64,000 nucleotides of DNA from Chlorops oryzae (taxonomy: Eukaryota > Arthropoda > Insecta > Diptera > Chloropidae), in NCBI GenBank assembly GCA_020466095.1, contig CM035808.1:39539661-39603660 (forward strand), read 5' to 3'. Below are positions 12,339-23,700 of this stretch, one piece after another (position 1 is the first letter of the stretch; every line of letters begins with the position of its first letter). The notes under the pieces were generated by a model. It was not told where the DNA came from. It saw only the letters and a list, made by a program, of their open reading frames with translations, and did not search any database. The position numbers and the translations under genes were made by a program.

Positions 12339-14056
12339 CACCGAAAAAAATCCGTAGGTAATATTGAAGAAATGGGCTGCGTTATTGAAGAAACGGCAGT
12401 AAAAATAGAGCTAACTAAAAAAGCAATCAATATGAATAAAGACGATATTCAATATGAAGAATTTCAAATGAGAAAAAAATTCGTTATATTGAAGAAATAT
12501 CTTCATATCTACGAAATTATTTTAGTCAAATTTCTTCAAGTATTATCCTGCTTCGTTAATATTGAAGAAATTTCTTCATATCTACGAAAATAATTATTGA
12601 TATTGAATAAATTTCTTCAATATTACGAACGATTTTCGTCAATATGAAGAAATTTATTGAATACGCAACCCTGCTTAGTTATATGGAAGAAATTTCTTCA
12701 TATTTATATATTTCAAATTTTCATCATATGTATTAACTGTTGTGAGTCCCGTCTGTCTCACATCTGCTATTTTTTATAGACAAGAAAATCGTCCAAATAT
12801 CATACACATAAAACAGTATATTAACTTTCTCATTGCAAGCAATAATGATTGACTAAATAAAGACTCGCGATAAGAATTAAAAAACAATTTTATGTTTATA
12901 TGATTGTGTCGTTAAAAGGACGAAAATTCTAAAATATTATGACAGGACTTAAAGACTTCAAAATAATTCAGCATTTTCCCTAAAAATATACTTTAAACCA
13001 AAATGTCAAGTCAAAGTAAATTACATCGAAATTATTTTTAATATTATTTTTATTTAGTATTGCGTTTCTTATAATGTCTCCAAAGATCAATATTATATAT
13101 AGATATATTTTTTGTACTATATTTTACAATTATATTCCAAAATTAAGCATTAAAAAGTTAGATATTGTGCTGAGTTTTTGTTTTCAGCGTATCAACTTCC
13201 AGTGTCACCGGATGCAGTGCGAAATATGAACCTCACTCATATTCAGAAGCGTCTCCCCGTCAATGTGGCACTTTAAAAATTTTGAGTTTATTAAAAACGG
13301 AACACTTCGCAAAATATATATGACTTAATACACACCTATCAGATTTTCTGCGATTTTGAACGCGAGCAATATTTTCTTTCAATTTTCAAACTAAACACAA
13401 TTTCTCTGCTTCCATAAAAAAACGCGTTTTCACTTCATGGACGAACTTTGCTTATGACGCTGAATCTGCCTTAAGGCTCATCAACCCCAAGAACTTCTTA
13501 AAAATATTCACTTTTTCGTAATATTGAAGAAACTTTTCATATTTCAAGAATTACATTAGTCATATTGAAGAAATTTCTTTATTTATACGAAATAAAATCG
13601 TTATATTTAATATATTAATTAATTTTAAGACAATTTCTTCGTCATATTGAAAAAATTTCTTCATATTTACGAAATTAATTTCTTTATATTCACGAATACG
13701 TTTTGTTATATTAAAGAAATTTCTTCATATCAACAAATAAATTACGTCATATTGAAGAAATTTCTTCATTTATACGAAAATTCTAATTTTTAAAATGTCC
13801 TACGAAAGCTTTTGTCATATGTAAGAAAATTTCTTCAGTATCAAGAAATGTTTTCGTACCTATGAAGAAATTTTGTTATATTGATTAAACTATCTAACTC
13901 ATATTGAAGAATTTTTTTTCGTTCCATTCACAAAATTTCTGCAATATAACAAATATTTTCGTCAGCATGAAGAAAATTCGTTATATTGACTAAAATTCGT
14001 ATTCAAATATTTACGAAAATTTTTATTCAATATTACTGCCGATATTTCTTTCAGTG
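12339..14056. mobile_element. TA-flanked foldback-like element with palindromic arms
   Basis: A 1718-bp segment bounded by TA (12337-12338, 14057-14058) with ends CACCGAAAAAAAT and ATTTCTTTCAGTG, an imperfect terminal inverted repeat. Both arms (about 12350-12720 and 13515-14050) are packed with degenerate copies of a palindromic unit centred on TTGAAGAAATTTCTTCA, usually flanked by TTCGT and ACGAA. The roughly 800-bp centre lacks the motif and has no recognisable frame. Interpreted as a non-autonomous DNA element with subterminal palindromic repeats. The 130-codon frame at 12201-12593 is produced largely by the repeats. Confidence 0.65.
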
Positions 14057-14553
14057 TATGTTTGCATTGCAATAGCAATGGCGCAGAAATATTTTATTGC
14101 CTGCTAAAGCTCCCTAAAATAGACATATTCAAATAAATAAAAGAATTCCTCTTAAATTCATCGGAATCGCAGAACATAAATTTTCAAACCGAACAATATA
14201 TCCGCTCAAACAATGTGCGTGGATTCATATCAATGCCAAAAGCAGCGGTTATTGACACTAAATAGAATTCCTTGTTCCGTTTACACAAAACCCGTCAAAC
14301 TGCCATTCCTAATCGAAGCATATTTACATATCAGAGGAAGTCTTTCCAGTCACATACCACGAAAATTGGATTAAGAGCAGGCATATGATTAACCATTTAC
14401 CGTTATGCCTTAATGTAAGACTTCTTGTAATGACGTTGTGCGGTGTAATAAAAATTTGATATACACTTTCTTCGGTGCGAATCGATTTGTTTGCACTCTA
14501 CTTTTATCTGTAATGTTGGAAGAAAAATTTATGAAATTCAATATTTTGGAATA

Positions 14554-14715
14554 CAATGTACTCTCTCCTTGCGGAAACTCCTCTTAAACGGACACTTTTT
14601 GGGAATGCTTAGTATTCTTTTTTCTCAAAAAGTAAGTTTCCTCTTAAGCAGACATCTCCGTTAAGCGGACACATTTATCGGTCCCGTAGGTGTCCGCCTA
14701 AGAGAGAGTACACTG
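14554..14715. mobile_element. TA-flanked MITE, copy 2
   Basis: A 162-bp relative of the element at 1186-1330, flanked by TA (14552-14553, 14716-14717). The inverted ends CAATGTACTCTCTCC and GAGAGAGTACACTG pair almost perfectly. The interior shares with copy 1 the runs CCTTGCGGA, TTTCCTCTTAAGC and ATCGGTCC. Non-coding. Confidence 0.8.
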
Positions 14716-14934
14716 TAGTCGACGGGTAGCATTTGATAAAATATGATTAGACATCGGAAAAATATGCCCCAAAGAAATTCAAAAAATTATATACATGTAT
14801 ATTTATTGATAAAGCGTTAAAACCATTAAAAACTCTTTAACGTATCAAATATTATTCTCAAAAGCTTTGAAGCATAAGGGAAAATTTTTTCACTTTATCA
14901 ATTCATAGCAAATAAGACTAAAAAAAATATTTAA

Positions 14935-15235
14935 TTGAAATGTTATTTTATGTGAAAAATTTTTTCAGTGTAAAATTAGAGAAAATAATTTTTCGATTTC
15001 TTTTTTTATTAACTAAAAGTCACCATTTCTCTTATCTTTCTATCTTAATTAGTTTTTGAGATACAATATTTTGAAAAAATTGATTTTTCAAGAATATTTT
15101 AAGGACACTGCACAATAAGAAACTAAAACCCGGATTCTAAAGTCTTTTTAGGCAGTACTTATCTGAAAATCAACAAAGCTTTAAAATCCTACTGATGGAG
15201 CCGCAGTCGCCTTTAGGTACCCTTTGTCCTTTGTG
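14935..15235 (-). repeat. unclassified dispersed repeat, copy 1
   Basis: The reverse complement of this stretch aligns by eye with 33965-34270: shared blocks include CGACTGC, GATTTTAAAG, TTTGTT, GTGTCCTT, TTGAAAAATC, TATCTCAAAAA and TAGAAAGAT in the same order and spacing. No terminal repeats or coding capacity were seen, so the class is unknown. Confidence 0.6.
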
Positions 15236-16076
15236 CGTTAAAGGTATAAAGGAATTTTCGTTGTTTTTTGCACTGATTTATTTGATGCAACGTTAGAAAT
15301 ACCTATTTTTGGTGAATATTAAAGCATAAATCAAAGATCAGAAGTAAGTACATTTGATTGTAAGGAAAACATCGGGAATTTAATGAAAAATTTTCATAGG
15401 ATTTAGCGTCTTTTTTGCCTCTTCAGGGTAAGGTCTTTTTGTCGACGTCGCAGACATGATTGCGGAGCATATATCCTCCTATAGCAACATTTCTAATTGT
15501 TAAGAATGAATACCCCAATTGATCGACTATATAAATATATTAAATAAGTCAAACCACATCTACTATATTTATAATACCTACTCTATCAACCTGTAGCGCA
15601 AGTATAAATTAACTTACGACACCTAAAATCCATTTTCCCCGACAAAAATACATATCAAATCGATATTCTCGAATTACATCACAGCCAAATCAAGTCAAAA
15701 GTAGATTCAAATGTAAATCAAGGTAGAAAATTTGAAGCAAATTTATATGCAGTCAATGTACTGTAACTGCGACATACGTGATGTGCAAATAAAATATGCA
15801 TCAAAGCAATAAAAGCTCAAAGCATTCAGAGGAACTTTGATTTGATAATACCAATCGTGTTAATTTATGGCTCATAAAAATTGGATGAGAAAATATGGAA
15901 TATTTTTATTCAGAAATTTTCTTTCTATTTGCACAATACGATAAGAGATAAAGCTAGTCCGTTATAACTCAAACGGCTGCATTCAATAACTGTATTAATA
16001 AATATTAAAAGATAAAGTATTAATAGAATTAATCATGATTTTTCTAGACATGAGTGCTTTGGAAAGATATTTAGAA

Positions 16077-16977
16077 TAGGGTTGTAAGAAAAAACATTCT
16101 AAGTTTTGATTTAATCGATTTTTTTTTGGCTTAGGGTCGATTTTTTAACATCGATTATGTTCTTTTCGATTTTAAATAAAATCGATTTTTTCTTTCGATG
16201 TTACATTTTTTGGAAACTCTCTCGCAACTCTTTAAAATATAAGCAAATCTATCTGCAAAATTGGACAAAAAAATACAGAAATTGACGGTCAATTCTTCTG
16301 AATGCATCTCCAAAAGAGAAAAGAACTATAATTGAATATCATTAATTGACAAGTGTTAGGTTAGGTTAGGGTGGCTGCTCCCTTTAAGGGGACACACTTA
16401 GGCCGCATATTGGCCCGTTGTAATACCACGAGGGAAGGCATGCCTCCCTAGTTACCCGTTTGGTGGAGCCAATTGGACTCATTTATGAAACGGACCATGT
16501 CTTTTACTCAAACAGATGATAGCCCGGTGAGGGAGGAGAAGAAGAAGGAGCCGAGCAGCCTGGATCTTCTCTTGGCCAGACCCGGGCAGTGATACATGAG
16601 GTGGCTCACTGATTCTTCTTCCTCCTCCGATCTGCAACTTCTACAGTGTAAAAGACCTGAATAATTGATTGACTGCTTTTACAATAGTTCAATCTTGCTC
16701 ATCGATTCTTTGGCAATTCCCGTTTGTAGTTGCGTTGAATGAACTTCCTAAGAGTATAAGTAGGCAAAATTTTTTTAATTCGTTATCTGTTTTGATAAAA
16801 TATAAGTTTAATAAACTTCAGAAAACGAAAAATTGGCATTATAAATATGTTTGGAAAAATTAAAAATAAATTGATTTAATCGATTTTTTGTTTCAATTAA
16901 TCATCCAACATCGATTTATAATTATGCAGGTCTTCTATTAATCGAAAATCGATTTTTTCTTAAATTTTACAACTCTA
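16077..16977. mobile_element. hAT-like non-autonomous element (copy A)
   Basis: Ends TAGGGTTGTAA (16077) and TTACAACTCTA (16977) form an inverted repeat. The flanking 8-mers ATTTAGAA (16069-16076) and ATTCAGAA (16978-16985) are a one-mismatch target duplication, as expected for hAT elements. The interior is rich in AATCGATTTTT-type motifs on both sides, with the LINE fragment between them. No transposase frame. Confidence 0.75.
16350..16661 (-). mobile_element. 5'-truncated non-LTR retrotransposon tail (copy A)
   Basis: Read on the minus strand, the 5' part codes for C..C.SEEEEESVSHLMYHCPGLAKRR, the Cys/His-rich C-terminal block of jockey/R1-type LINE reverse transcriptases, followed by a 3' untranslated tail ending in repeated CCTAA units. 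TAATTGA at 16343-16349 and 16662-16668 looks like the target-site duplication. Nested inside the hAT-like element. No active coding capacity remains. Confidence 0.75.
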
Positions 16978-18044
16978 ATTCAGAAGATATTTCGATGATT
17001 AAATTTATAAAACTTAAATAGGAAATCGTTTTATGAAATATTTCATTCTTTTTGAATGCTCCTATTTCAAGGAGTTTCAGATTTGATTACTTTCCAAAAA
17101 GAGTTTTCATAAAATGAAAAACGAAGTATATTCAATGCCATTTAGAAAACATTCAAAAATAATAAAAAAAAGAAATGCCTTTTGGCATTATTCGTGGAGA
17201 TTGAAGTCTTCAAAGATTGGGAGAGCTCTGATAACAGAAACATTTTCGATCAATTTTCGATTAACCCGCAACGCCTAGCAGACATTAAGCTTCTCAAGGA
17301 ATTTGTTTTTAAATCCTTCCAAAAATTTTTGTATGCTTTTTTAAGCTATTTATTAATGATTTCGGCAGTCTAAAACGGAGAGCAAAAACACCGATTACTC
17401 TAGTTTACCAATTGAGGGAATTTTACTTAGGTTAAAGTTCGAAACATGATAACCGCATCTACTATATTTATAATACCTACTCTATCAACCTGTAGCGCAA
17501 GTATAAATTAACTTACGACACCTAAAATCCATTTCCCCCGACAAAACTACATACCAAATCGATATTCTCGAATTACATCACAGCCAAATCAAGTCAAAAG
17601 TAGATTCAAATGTAAATCAAGGTAGAAAATTTGAAGCAAATTTATATGCAGTCAATGTACTGTAACTGCGACATACGTGATGTGCAAATAAAATATGCAA
17701 CAAAGCAATAAAAGCTCAAAGCATTCAGAGGAACTTTGATTTGATAATACCAATCGTGTTAATTTATGGCTCATAAAAATTGGATGAGAAAATATGAAAT
17801 AATTTTATTCAGAAATTTTCTTTCTATTTGCACAATACGATAAGAGATAAAGCTAGTCCGTTATATCTCAAACGGCTGCATTCAATAACTGTATTAATAA
17901 ATATTAAAAGATAAAGTATTAATAGAATTAATCATGATTTTTCTACACATGAGTGCTTTGGAAAGATATTTAGAATAGGGTTGTAAGAAAAAACATTCAA
18001 AGTTTTGATTTAATCGATTTTTTTTTGGCTTAGGGTCGATTTTT

Positions 18045-18172
18045 ATACCTTTTCCGAAGGAAAGGGTATATTAAGTTTGGCTCGGAGTATGTAACATGCC
18101 AAAGGAGTCGCGATAGATATAGACATATATATATATTCTTGATCAGGGTGACAAGAGGAGTCGATCTAGCCA

Positions 18173-18228
<56 letters not shown>

Positions 18229-18962
18229 GGTCACACTTTAGTTTTTCGTAATTTACTCCTAAGCCATGAAAGATATCATATTGAAATTTGGCATGGACTT
18301 GAACCAGGTAAATTTCCGAAAAACTGCATACAAATTTTTTTCGTAATCCCTTCTTGGGTCGTGGGAAGGGGTTCAGAAGTTTCAAAAATCACGATTTTTA
18401 ACGTTTTTCGTGGATAACTTTTTTACTATACATCCCAGCTTATTTAAATTTGGTGTGTGTATAGCTACTATGTAGACTTAAGCTTTCGCTGAAAAAAAAT
18501 TGCGACATCGCTATAACTATGGTCATCATCCTACACATTAGAAAAAAACACTCTTATTCTCATATCTGAATACAAAAATTAATTTTTTTTTTGCTTCTTC
18601 CGGTTGTGTATTTTGCCGCCAAATAAAGTCGTCGCTTATGGTTAAATTTTGACCATGACCACCATTCGGGAAATTCGCAAAAATCTATTTTCACTATTTT
18701 GAATTGAGTATTTCGCAGCTAGACAAAATGTCCTCTAACGGTTAAAATTTGACCATGACCACCATTCGCGAAAATTTTGTGCTTAATAATAATCTCGAGT
18801 TTTAGAAGCTAAATCGAAGTACAGATAAGGTATAAATAGATATCCAAGCTAGAACAACGAAAACGGCAGGAATTTTCGTTAAGGTAATGTTTTAACATAT
18901 TTTAGGCTGAGGAAAAGGTATGTGTGCAATCGGCTTTGCCGATGTAAACTTCTTTACTTGTT
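18045..18962 (+). mobile_element. Helentron-type (DINE-1/mini-me-like) element
   Basis: Begins ATACCTTTTCCGAAGGAAAG, forming a 5' hairpin with the following GGGTAT, continues with a short TA run and a TCTG microsatellite (about 18174-18228), and ends after a small GGC..GCC stem with ...TTTACTTGTT. It is inserted in a T-run; comparison with the empty site in copy A (16141-16146) shows no target duplication. Hairpin ends, internal microsatellites and T-T insertion are the known features of non-autonomous Helentrons in flies. Confidence 0.75.
18174..18228. repeat. (CTGT)n microsatellite
   Basis: About thirteen perfect TCTG/CTGT units inside the Helentron-type element. It creates spurious long frames on both strands (TDRQTDRQ / VCLSVCLS). 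Confidence 0.95.
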
Positions 18963-19174
18963 TAATATCGATTATGTTCTTTTCGATTTTAAATAAAATC
19001 GATTTTTTCTTTCGATGTTACATTTTTTGGAAACTCTCTCGCAACTCTTTAAAATATAAGCAAATCTATCTGCAAAATTGGACAAAAAAATACAGAAATT
19101 GACGGTCAATTCTTCTGAATGCATCTCCAAAAGAGAAAAGAACTATAATTGAATATCATTAATTGACAAGTGTC

Positions 19175-19475
19175 AGGTTAGGTTAGGGTGGCTGCTCCCT
19201 TTAAGGGGACACACTTAGGCCGCATATTGGCCCGTTGAAATACCACGAGGGAAGGCATGCCTCTCTAGTTAACCGTTTGGTGGAGCCAATTGGACTCATT
19301 TATGAAACGGACCATGTCTTTTACTCAAACAGATGATAGCCCGGTGAGGAAGGCGAAGAAGAAGGAGCCGAGCAGCCTGGATCTTCTCCTGGCCAGACCC
19401 GGGCAGTGATACATGAGGTGGCTCACTGATTCTTCTTCCTCCTCCGATCTGCAACTTCTACAGTGTAAAAGACCT
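19175..19475 (-). mobile_element. 5'-truncated non-LTR retrotransposon tail (copy B)
   Basis: Duplicate of the LINE tail at 16350-16661, carried along by the segmental duplication, with a few substitutions (for example gggaggag / ggaaggcg). Same minus-strand Cys/His block and CCTAA-type tail. Confidence 0.75.
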
Positions 19476-20384
19476 GAATAATTGATTGACTGCTTTTACA
19501 ATAGTTCAATGTTGCTCATCGATTCTTTGGCAATTCCCGTTTGTAGTTGCGTTGAATGAACTTCCTAAGAGTATAAGTAGGCAAAATTTTTTTAGTTCGT
19601 TATCTGTTTTGATAAAATATAAGTTTAATAAACTTCAGAAAACGAAAAATTGGCATTATAAATATGTTTGGAAAAATTAAAAATAAATTGATTTAATCGA
19701 TTTTTTGTTTCAATTAATCATCCAACATCGATTTATAATTATGCAGGTCTTCTATTAATCGAAAATCGATTTTTTCTTAAATTTTACAACTCTAATTCAG
19801 AAGATATTTCGATGATTAAATTTATAAAACTTAAATAGGAAATCGTTTTATGAAATATTTCATTCTTTTTGAATGCTCCTTTTTCAAGGAGTTTCAGATT
19901 TGATTACTTTCCAAAAAGAGTTTTCATAAAATGAAAAACGAAGTATATTCAATGCCATTTAGAAAACATTCAAAAATAATAAAAAAAAGAAATGCCTTTT
20001 GGCATTATTCGTGGAGATTGAAGTCTTCAAAGATTGGGAGAGCTCTGATAACAGAAACATTTTCGATCAATTTTCGATTAACCCGCAACGCCTAGCAGAC
20101 ATTAAGCTTCTCAAGGAATTTGTTTTTAAATCCTTCCAAAAATTTTTGTATGCTTTTTTAAGCTATTTATTAATGATTTCGGCAGTCTAAAACGGAGAGC
20201 AAAAACACCGATTACTCTAGTTTACAAATTGAGGGAATTTTACTTAGGTTAAAGTTCGAAGCATGATAACCCATAAGTCCTTTGTTCCACAACGGATTTT
20301 AATATCCTTTTTATGAAGTCGAAGAAAAAAACTTTTTTTTTTGATTTTAATATCCTTTGAAAAAATAAATGGATGACATTTTCG

Positions 20385-20702
20385 TCATCAGCGAACCCGA
20401 ATCAGTTTAAAAAACTGCTTTTCAGCGATCCCCATTTTTGTAAGCTAGTGTCATGCATATTTAAGAGTTCAATATCACTCATTTTCACTAAGGATCGTCC
20501 TCGGGGCCTAAGATACATGTGTGCCAAATTTTGACTTGCTTGGTCCAGCCGCTCGGAAGGAGAAGGACGGACAAACGGACATGTATAAATCGATTCTGTT
20601 TTCGATTCTGATCTAGAATATATATATGTCTATATCTACGGAGCTTAATTTAATTGTTACAAGATCAGCACAAAACTAGTATACCTTGCATACGCTGGGT
20701 AT
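20385..20702 (-). mobile_element. Helentron-type element, partial or divergent
   Basis: On the minus strand it starts ATACCCAGCGTATGCAAGGTATAC (5' hairpin-like), then a (TA)n run within tctagaatatatatatg and GTCC/GTTTGTCC units (TGTCCGTTTGTCCGTCC), the same order as the other microsatellite-bearing elements here. The 3' end is not clear; the left boundary is approximate. Confidence 0.6.
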
Positions 20703-23700
20703 AAAATTTCCATAAGAACATTTTTTCCCCTGTTTAGAAGTCCATAAGAAAAGTCCATTTAGATGTCTCAGGTAAAAATGCTGTAAAATAGTGTTTTTGG
20801 ATAACGAACCAACAAATGGAAATATGTATTCATACCACTGTGCAAATGTGAGTGTCTAAATTTTGCATTGCTGCCATGTGCAATTGAAAATGTACAATAT
20901 AAAGGATATCGTAGAAGATGCATGTTAAAAAAAAAACATTTCGTTCTTTGGATTATTGTTGTACATACATACTTCAATAGAAAAATATCTTTTAAAAAAT
21001 AACACAAAATTCTTTTCACTTTTTTTTCATTCTCATTTTCAAATTGCACTCGATTGTGGACATGCAATCATTAAGAATTTGTGAAGAAATAATGAACAAC
21101 TTTTATTTTGAAATCCTTGCGTGTTCTGATTTGGCACCACTACACAATTCTTTTCAGCAATCCAAACCAAACACACTCATTCAGAGGTTTTGAACTCCAG
21201 GGATAATGCGGATTGGTTTACCAACACCACGAATACATAAGGGTCTTTTCGTTTAAAATGGTTCCCTTAAATTAAGATTGAAATTTAAAATAGTACTAAA
21301 ATTAGTTCAAATATCCTTAGAATATACATATATTTAAAGTAAAGCGCGTTTGCATTCATGTACATTGTAGAAACTTAATGTTTCAATAATATTTCGATCA
21401 ATCAATCACATTTACTGTTAAGAACTTTGAAAAGGGCATTCAAATAAATCCATTCATAGATTGAATACTGATTAAGTCTATATTTAAGCCATGTCTCTAT
21501 AATCTATAATCTGAAATCTTATATTTTCGTGTTTCTCAATTTTCACCCTGCTTTATCTTACTTGGCTTATCTACGCAAATGAATGCTAACCCATTTTCGA
21601 TCCACTTTTGCTTTGAAGCAGTGCTGCCCAATACTACGACTGCCACAATTTTTCTCATTTTTCATACGTAACCATGTGTGGTCGTATATCAAGCACTGAG
21701 CTTCACAAAATACATATGTATATTCTTAGAAAAAATATTCTCTGCATAGCTGTTAAATTTTTAATGTGAATGCGAAAACCGGGCGTGAGCTGTTGGTTTG
21801 TTCGATGTCATATCAAATTGAGTGAATTTGCTAATTTACACATACGCTGTAGGTAAATGAAAAACAAAAACAAAGCATTAAAAAGCGGCAATCCTCCCTT
21901 GATATGAAGGAGGTCTACGAAGAGCTACGTTGCTTCATAGAAACAAAATATATGGAAATTTGTTTTTGTTGGTCAAAAAGGGGTTTAAAAAATTGAAGCT
22001 AAAATTAACTTGAAGCTGTCAATTCGTTATTGGTGCACAGTTTTAGACAACGAACAAAAAAATCAATAAATGTTTGAGCATTAGGAGGAATGAAATGGTA
22101 CAAAAATCTTGACGTTCCGTTGCAAACCCAACCATTGACGGATCTTCGCGCCGGTTGCTTTAAAGAAATGCTTTTGCAATTGAATGCTTTCAAAGCAAAG
22201 TTCAAGCATAAAATTTTAATTATAATTTTATATATATATATATATATTTTTTTTTTTTGCTTTATGAAATCATTTCTGCAAATGTCCGTCTCCTTTAAAG
22301 TTATCCTGTTGCTTTGATGGTTTAAAAGACAACTTCAAACAGATAAAGTTTGACATTTGCGTGTGAATGAAACGAGAAGAAATGAAATCGGCGGAACTCA
22401 ATTAAAACACAAAACAAAGAAAGAGGAAGCCAATTAACGTAATTACGCAGTGCCGAGTTAAGTTTACATCTCTGTGTTGGAAAATTTCAATTAATTTAAC
22501 AAAATATTTCGGCATAAATAAAAATTGAAGCTATTGAATCTATGGCCAACTATGTTCCATTTCCCGCAAATTTGAACATAATCCTCGAACCGAGAGTTAA
22601 AAAGACATAATTAAGCAACTCGATCCTTCCATTGTTTTATGACAAAAGATAAGAAGAACGATAGCTAAAAGACGGAAAAAATACTCATAAAAGATGAAAT
22701 AAAAAAAGGAGATAAGTGCAGTTTGACCCATTTTAAGCACGCACTTTTTTTTTAGTAAAGTTGAAGAAAATATTTTGACAAAGGTCCTTTTCTTCCACAC
22801 AATTATGTTTCTTTTTTTGTTTCAGCCTAAGTATTACGGTATTTAATTAAGATGAAATATGCCACCTGAGGTAAACAGTACCATATAATCATAATTTATT
22901 ACGGTCAGAGTGTCCATCTGTTTGAATTTTCTTCATTTGGTTGCGGTTGCAATGGAAGCACTAGATGAGTCATTCTTAAGTGTCGTAAATAGGGTCTCGG
23001 AAATTATTCTTGAAAAGCTTTTTAAATGAAGAAAATTCTTTAACAGAGAGTTATTATTAGACTTTCCTCAACTTGGCCACAATATAATGGTGAAATGGTA
23101 ATGCATAAGAAATTTGTACAGAAACAAAAAGGCGACATTAGATGATTTGATATGTCTAAGTGAACTTATCACGCTGTCTGCAGGCACTCACTTTATTTGA
23201 TATTTTTATGATTTATTAACAAAATTAAAAGGTATGGCTGAGAATATGCATGTTGTAAATGTTGTGAATGAGGTTTCATGAGGATTCTTGAAAGCATACA
23301 TACTAAGAGCTTATTAAATATTCTTTTAAAATTTAATTTCTCATGTGATTCTCGTATAACGTCGAGGCTTTAACACATTTGCGCCATCTGTACTTCACCT
23401 TAAGCCTCACTTACTGTTTCTATTGCGGTGAAGTTTCTTCTGAAATTGCCAATATTTGGTATTTTTGCCATTTTATCCCTTTAACGCCTTAAGAACGAAT
23501 ATATTCCCACATACCTGAGGTTAAAGGCTTGGGCACACAAAAAGCGGCATTCCACCGATACGATACCGGTATACAGTACGCGATAAAGCAATTGCCACAG
23601 CGGTCTATGATATTTCTGTGCCAAACAGGGCGCGATTATTTTGTGAATGCATTCAGTCTGTTTGCTTTTTTTAGAGTAAAATAAGAGAGCGGTTAACCAC

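Larger units (their letters stand above)
15557..17456. repeat. 1.9-kb tandem duplication, copy A
   Basis: Starts catctactatatttataatacc and ends aacatgataaccg. Copy B begins directly after it. Substitutions between copies are few (for example ttttccccgac / tttcccccgac, tgcatcaaag / tgcaacaaag). The junction shows 'acc' next to CATCTACT at both the outer left edge and the internal border, compatible with microhomology-mediated or unequal-exchange duplication. Contains an hAT-like element with a nested LINE fragment. Confidence 0.9.
17976..19794. mobile_element. hAT-like element (copy B), interrupted twice
   Basis: Duplicate of the element at 16077-16977, with the same TAGGGTTGTAA / TTACAACTCTA ends and the same target duplication (ATTTAGAA / ATTCAGAA). 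It carries the LINE tail and, in addition, a Helentron-like insertion. Confidence 0.75.
17457..20272. repeat. 1.9-kb tandem duplication, copy B (with insertion)
   Basis: Same sequence as 15557-17456 with few substitutions, but 916 bp longer because of one extra insertion at 18045-18962. It also contains the hAT-like element (17976-19794, ending before ATTCAGAA) and the LINE tail. Confidence 0.9.

Noticed and set aside
12201..12593. 130-codon frame
   Set aside because: Its second half is generated by the GAAGAAATTTC palindromic repeats of the element starting at 12339.
16363..16378. ttaggttaggttaggg as a telomere or interstitial telomere repeat
   Set aside because: It is the 3' tail of a LINE fragment flanked by a target duplication, and occurs twice only because of the segmental duplication.
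18174..18228. Regularly repeated units as a CRISPR array
   Set aside because: Pure 4-bp microsatellite in a eukaryotic genome; no repeat-spacer structure anywhere in the window.
18139..18417. Frames with VCLSVCLS / TDRQTDRQ repeats
   Set aside because: Translation of the (CTGT)n microsatellite in a mobile element.
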